From Methylobacterium sp. GXS13 (GTDB taxonomy: Bacteria > Pseudomonadota > Alphaproteobacteria > Rhizobiales > Beijerinckiaceae), in the NCBI RefSeq assembly GCF_001455965.1, contig NZ_LKKO01000056.1, positions 1 through 35,557 of the forward strand: a stretch of 35,557 bases of DNA. The letters are read 5' to 3'. The notes beneath the pieces were generated by a model that did no database searches, was not told the origin of the DNA, and saw only the letters and a program-made list of their open reading frames with translations. Positions 32,362-35,557 of this stretch are shown here, in pieces (within the stretch, counting starts at the first letter, position 1; the number at the start of each line of letters is the position of its first letter). Position numbers and translations under genes: made by a program.

Positions 32362-33120
32362 ATGCCCGGCAAGCCCAACCCCGTCGCCCGCCTGTTCTGG
32401 ACGGCCGTGCTCGGCTGCCCGCTCGGGCTCTGGTACGGACCGCCCGCCTTCGCGGCCACGGGGCTCGCGCTCACGCTGGTGCTGATGCGCCATCTCGGGC
32501 GGCCCCGCCGGTTCCGGGCGCGGGTGCGCCGGATCACCCGGGCCCATGCCGAGACCCTGGCGCTGCGGCGGCGGCAGGAGAGCTTCTCCGACGCCTACGG
32601 CAACCGGATCGAGGACGGCTGGCTGCGGGAGCGGGCCTATTTCCTCGACCGGACGGTCCTGCCGCAGATCGGGCCGCGCTTTGCCGACCTCGCCGAGTCG
32701 GAGCGCGCCCGGATGCTGGCGATCGTCGATGCCGAGGCCGCCGCCGTCGCGCTGCCCGAGGAGGACGAGGCGCCGGGCGACGGCATCGATTACGAGCGCT
32801 ACTGCGCCGACCGTCTGGCCAGGGCGGGCTGGCGGGCCCACCGGACCCCGCCGAGCGGCGACCAGGGCGCCGACATCGTGGCGGTGCGGGACGGCCTGCG
32901 TCTGATCGTGCAGTGCAAGCGGCTGGCGAAGCCCGTGGGCAACGCCGCCGTGCAGGAGGCGGCCGCCGCCCTGCGCTACTGGGCGGGCGACCGGGCCGCG
33001 GTGGTGTCGAATGCCGGCTTCACCCCGGCGGCCCGCCGCCTAGCCGCCGCGACCGGCGTGCTGCTCCTGCACCACGACGCGCTGGACGACATCGACCTCG
33101 CCGGCGCGCATCGCGGCTAG
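32362..33120 (+). CDS. Mrr-like restriction endonuclease domain protein with N-terminal membrane segments
   Basis: A 252-residue protein. Two hydrophobic segments (~11-22 and 28-43) put it in the membrane. A basic linker follows (RPRRFRARVRRITRAH). The C-terminal ~110 residues match the PD-(D/E)xK fold of Mrr-type nucleases: E145 in YERYCADRLARAGW, D171 in GDQGADIVAV and Q184-C-K186 in LIVQCKR, then VQEAAAALRYW. This is the family often annotated as a restriction endonuclease but usually solitary in alphaproteobacteria. It lies 97 bases after the MucR-like gene on the same strand and may be co-transcribed. No methylase is near, so classical restriction-modification is unlikely. Confidence 0.85.
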   Translation: MPGKPNPVARLFWTAVLGCPLGLWYGPPAFAATGLALTLVLMRHLGRPRRFRARVRRITRAHAETLALRRRQESFSDAYGNRIEDGWLRERAYFLDRTVLPQIGPRFADLAESERARMLAIVDAEAAAVALPEEDEAPGDGIDYERYCADRLARAGWRAHRTPPSGDQGADIVAVRDGLRLIVQCKRLAKPVGNAAVQEAAAALRYWAGDRAAVVSNAGFTPAARRLAAATGVLLLHHDALDDIDLAGAHRG

Positions 33121-33126
33121 CGTCGT

Positions 33127-33190
33127 CAGGTCCCGGGATCCCAAAGGGCCGAGGCCCTCTGGTGGGGTTCGGGGCGCGAAGCCCCGCCGG
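33127..33190. repeat. Dispersed multi-hairpin repeat, copy 3 (partial)
   Basis: Contains CCAAAGGGCCGAGGCCCTCTGG and a GGGGC-GCGAA-GCCCC hairpin, matching two modules of copies 1 and 2. It separates the convergent nuclease and peroxiredoxin genes and probably serves as their terminator. Confidence 0.7.
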
Positions 33191-33192
33191 AC

Positions 33193-33672
33193 TCAGAGGA
33201 CCTTGAGCAGCGCTTCGGCGCCGGACGCCTCGGCCTTCGAGGGGGTCTCCTCGACGTTGAGGATCTTCACCACGCCGTCATCGACCAGCATCGAGTACCG
33301 CTTGGAGCGCATCCCGAGGCCGAAGCCGGTGCCGTCCATCTCCAGGCCGATGGCCTTGGCGAAGTCGGCATTGCCGTCGGCCAGGAACTCGAGGCCCTCG
33401 GCGCCGCTCGCCTTCGACCACGCGTCGAGCACAAACACGTCGTTGACGCTGGTGACCGCGATGGTGTCGACGCCGCGGGCCAAGATCTCGTCCTTCTGGG
33501 TGACGAAGCCGGGCAGGTGGTTGCGGTGGCAGCTCGGCGTGAAGGCGCCGGGCACGCCGATCAGCACCACGCGCCGGCCCTTGAACACATCGTCGGTGGT
33601 GCGGGCGAGCGGGCCTTCGGGGCCGGTCACCCGGAAGGTCGCCTGGGGCAGGTGGTCGCCGACCTGGATCAT
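33193..33672 (-). CDS. Peroxiredoxin, Prx5/AhpE-like
   Basis: A 159-residue cytosolic thiol peroxidase that reduces peroxides, probably with glutaredoxin or thioredoxin as reductant. The peroxidatic cysteine is C48 in PGAFTPSCHRNHLPGF, the exact Prx5-class motif; VNDVFVLDAWSKA and GLGMRSKRYSMLVDDGVV are also class-specific. I prefer the ATG at 33672, preceded by GAAGGGA at eight bases, to the ATG at 33687, which has no ribosome site. No resolving cysteine is obvious, so a one-cysteine mechanism is likely. It is convergent with the Mrr-like gene. Confidence 0.93.
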   Translation of the reverse strand: MIQVGDHLPQATFRVTGPEGPLARTTDDVFKGRRVVLIGVPGAFTPSCHRNHLPGFVTQKDEILARGVDTIAVTSVNDVFVLDAWSKASGAEGLEFLADGNADFAKAIGLEMDGTGFGLGMRSKRYSMLVDDGVVKILNVEETPSKAEASGAEALLKVL

Positions 33673-33779
33673 CGCGGGTCCCTTCATTGACGCGCGCTTC
33701 TAAGGATCGCGCGCTGAACGATCGCGGCTGACCTAGCGTGGCAGCCCGCGCCTGTCGAGGACGGAGGCGGCGGAGTTCG

Positions 33780-33860
33780 TCACGCGCCGAGCAGCTTGAT
33801 GAAGGCGGCGCCCGCGCCGAAGAAGGCCGCGCCCGCGGCCATGCCCGAGGGCGAAGACAT
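33780..33860 (-). CDS. Possible 26-residue membrane peptide
   Basis: A short frame encoding MSSPSGMAAGAAFFGAGAAF followed by IKLLGA, a single Gly/Ala-rich hydrophobic helix with a lysine near its end. The ribosome site is weak. It lies in the divergent gap between the peroxiredoxin and YqgE genes. Only the hydrophobic pattern argues for it; treat as tentative. Confidence 0.2.
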   Translation of the reverse strand: MSSPSGMAAGAAFFGAGAAFIKLLGA

Positions 33861-33966
33861 ATAGCGATCCGCCCGCAGATTCGACAGCGCCTCCGGGGCC
33901 GGCCCCGGCGGTGGGCCGCGCGCTTTGTCCGCTGGACAAGGCGGGGGGGCCGCGTAGCATACGCGC

Positions 33967-34587
33967 ATGACGAACCCAGCGTCGCCCGCGCAGACCGCGC
34001 TCACCGGCTCGAGCTTCCTCGATGGCCAGTTCCTCGTGGCGATGCCCGGGATGGCCGACGAGCGCTTCGCGCGCTCGGTGATCTACGTCTGCGCCCATTC
34101 GGCGGACGGCGCGATGGGGATCATCGTCAACAAGGCGGCCACCGACATCAGCATGCCGGATCTGCTGGTCCAGCTCGACGTCTGCCCGGAGGCGGACGCG
34201 ATCCGGCTGCGCGAGCGGGTCGGGCACATGCCGGTGCTGATGGGCGGCCCCGTGGAGGGGCGGCGCGGCTTCGTGCTGCACACCGACGACTTCCACATCC
34301 AGCAATCGACGCTGATCATCGACGACGGCATCTGCCTGACCGCCACCGTCGAGATCCTGCGCGCCATCGCCAGCGGCGAGGGGCCGGCCAGCGCCGTGCT
34401 GGCCCTCGGTTATGCCGGCTGGCAGGCGGGCCAGCTCGAGAGTGAGATCATGGCCAACGGCTGGCTCAACTGCCCGGCCGATCCGGCGCTGATCTTCGAC
34501 ACCGACCTCGAGGCCAAGTACGAGCTGGCCCTGCGGACCAACGGCATCGCCCCCGCCATGCTGTCCATGACCGCCGGGCGGGCCTGA
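33967..34587 (+). CDS. YqgE/AlgH family protein
   Basis: A 206-residue protein of the UPF0301/DUF179 family. Typical blocks are LDGQFLVAMPGMADERFARS, VIYVCAHSADGAMGIIVNK, MGGPVEGRRGFVLHT and LALGYAGWQAGQLESEI, then WLNCPADPALIF. The family is widespread and named after AlgH of Pseudomonas, but its biochemical function is unsettled. The length equals the family norm. The ATG at 33967 has no strong ribosome site. Its stop is 10 bases from that of the convergent secreted-protein gene. Confidence 0.93.
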   Translation: MTNPASPAQTALTGSSFLDGQFLVAMPGMADERFARSVIYVCAHSADGAMGIIVNKAATDISMPDLLVQLDVCPEADAIRLRERVGHMPVLMGGPVEGRRGFVLHTDDFHIQQSTLIIDDGICLTATVEILRAIASGEGPASAVLALGYAGWQAGQLESEIMANGWLNCPADPALIFDTDLEAKYELALRTNGIAPAMLSMTAGRA

Positions 34588-34597
34588 ACGCCGACCG

Positions 34598-35509
34598 CTA
34601 TTCCGGCGGCATCTCGCCGGCGGTGTCCGGGTTCACCCCGTCGACGGCGGGTTCCGCGGCGGGCCTGGGCCGGGACCGGCGCGGGGCCGCGGCGGCGGTC
34701 GGCACGGCCGTGTTGGCGCCGAGCCGCGTCGCGAGCGCCAGGGCCCGGTTCTCGGTGACACGCAGGTGGCAGAAGCCGTGAGTGCCCTCGCGGGCGTAGC
34801 TGCGGCAGAGCTGCTCCCGGTCGGCCGAGAAGGCCGCCTGCTCGCTCACGATCGGCCGGACGTCCTCGCGCCGGGCGCGCTGGGTCATGAGCTTGTAATT
34901 GTCGCGCACCGCCTTGTCGGCGACGCCCCGGGCGGTGTCGAATTCCCCGGCCCGGGGGATCAGCGTGGCCCCGGCCGGCCCCCAGAGGCCCACGGGCGTG
35001 GTCGTGCAATCGGCGTTCGAGAAGGTGCAGACCGGCCCCTGGCCCAGCGACGAGACCAGGATTCCGCCCTCGACCACGTCGAAGCGCAGCGGGCACTCCG
35101 CCCCGGCGGCCTCGAAGCGCGGGGCGCCCTCCGGCTTGCCCTCGGAGGTCAAGGGGATGGGATTGCCGTTCGCGAGCGGCACCGTGCAGGATTCCGCCGG
35201 CTGCGAGATCTTGGTGCCCGGCAGCTTGATCCGCGCCGTGACGGCCGTCCCGGCGCGCTCCAGTTTCAGGGCACCGGACATCCCGTTGAGCTGCAGCTCC
35301 TGCCCGATCAGGCCGTCCTCGGACGGGACCTTCAGCACCACCGGCCGGGCCGGCACCGGCGCGGGCCGCCGCGGCGGGGTCGAAGACGTGTGAGGAGTGG
35401 CGGGCCGACGTCCGGCAGGCCGCGCGTCGCTGCGGGCTTGCCGCGAACGGGCTCTGCATCGCGCTGGGCCTCGCGCTGACGCTCCAGTGCGCCACCGGCT
35501 GGACACCAA
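34598..35509 (-). CDS. Conserved secreted-type protein of unknown function; 5' end uncertain
   Basis: The convincing coding part runs from about 35380 to 34598. It contains a beta-rich segment (DGLIGQELQLNGMSGALKLE, LPGTKISQPAESC), paired cysteines, and a C-terminal helical part (AVRDNYKLMTQRARREDVRP, then REQLCRSYAREGTHGFC) with the spacing of LprI/DUF1311-like helices that hold a Cys pair. A Pro/Arg tail ends at GEMPPE. The first ~45 codons of the frame have unusually low third-position GC, no signal peptide, and only TTG/GTG starts (35509 or 35506); the frame is open to the window edge. The true start may differ or lie outside the window. Confidence 0.6.
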   Translation of the reverse strand: MVSSRWRTGASARGPARCRARSRQARSDARPAGRRPATPHTSSTPPRRPAPVPARPVVLKVPSEDGLIGQELQLNGMSGALKLERAGTAVTARIKLPGTKISQPAESCTVPLANGNPIPLTSEGKPEGAPRFEAAGAECPLRFDVVEGGILVSSLGQGPVCTFSNADCTTTPVGLWGPAGATLIPRAGEFDTARGVADKAVRDNYKLMTQRARREDVRPIVSEQAAFSADREQLCRSYAREGTHGFCHLRVTENRALALATRLGANTAVPTAAAAPRRSRPRPAAEPAVDGVNPDTAGEMPPE

Positions 35510-35557
35510 CTCCGTCCCGCAGCGCTGTGACGGTGGCTCAGGCGACCCCGCCGACCA

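Overview
The window reads as a contiguous piece of a high-GC alphaproteobacterial chromosome, most likely Methylobacterium or a close relative (Hyphomicrobiales). This is an inference from codon bias toward G/C at third positions, a MucR/Ros-type regulator, a Ctc-type long ribosomal protein L25, osmoregulated-glucan genes, and palindromic intergenic repeats of the kind common in that group. No rRNA, tRNA, CRISPR array, integrase or known insertion sequence was seen. Most genes are housekeeping or envelope functions, with one catabolic cluster and several repeat-rich gaps.

Layout. 39-3601: a beta-propeller glycosyltransferase-like protein, a small secreted Gly-rich protein, an RT0821-like lipoprotein and pyridoxamine phosphate oxidase (pdxH). 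3611-5298: a hairpin repeat, ribosomal protein L25 (rplY) behind a terminator-like leader, and an overlapping pair of unknown genes that resembles a toxin-antitoxin module. 5627-13090: a minus-strand catabolic block. It encodes an isochorismatase-family hydrolase, a GlxA/AraC-type regulator, a hydantoinase/dihydropyrimidinase, and a complete polyamine-type ABC importer (ATPase, Tat-exported binding protein, two permeases). The likely theme is uptake and ring opening of a cyclic ureide or related compound. 13205-15939: sirtuin deacylase, a small unknown gene, a cupin and an L,D-transpeptidase. 16468-20230: divergent opgH and opgG for periplasmic glucan synthesis. 20238-23910: a small unknown gene, zwf, a repeat field holding a GIY-YIG nuclease gene flanked by inverted repeats, and an SDR oxidoreductase. 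24372-28640: a Tat-exported GH10 xylanase, an OafA-type acyltransferase and a large YcbB-type L,D-transpeptidase. 28766-35509: a fused NDP-forming acyl-CoA synthetase/GNAT acetyltransferase, MucR-like regulator, Mrr-like membrane nuclease, peroxiredoxin, YqgE/AlgH protein and a secreted unknown protein cut near the window edge.

The most distinctive signals are: (1) the GIY-YIG gene inside an inverted-repeat-bounded unit of about 400 bp next to an ORF-less unit with the same ends, which looks like an autonomous/non-autonomous repeat pair; (2) two 114-bp palindromic repeats at 97% identity in opposite orientation 12 kb apart, one of which supplies the C-terminus of an L,D-transpeptidase; (3) a family of hairpin arrays sitting at gene 3' ends; (4) an overlapping toxin-antitoxin-like pair; (5) a possible attenuator in front of rplY. 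All functional assignments rest on motif recognition by eye; no database search was run.
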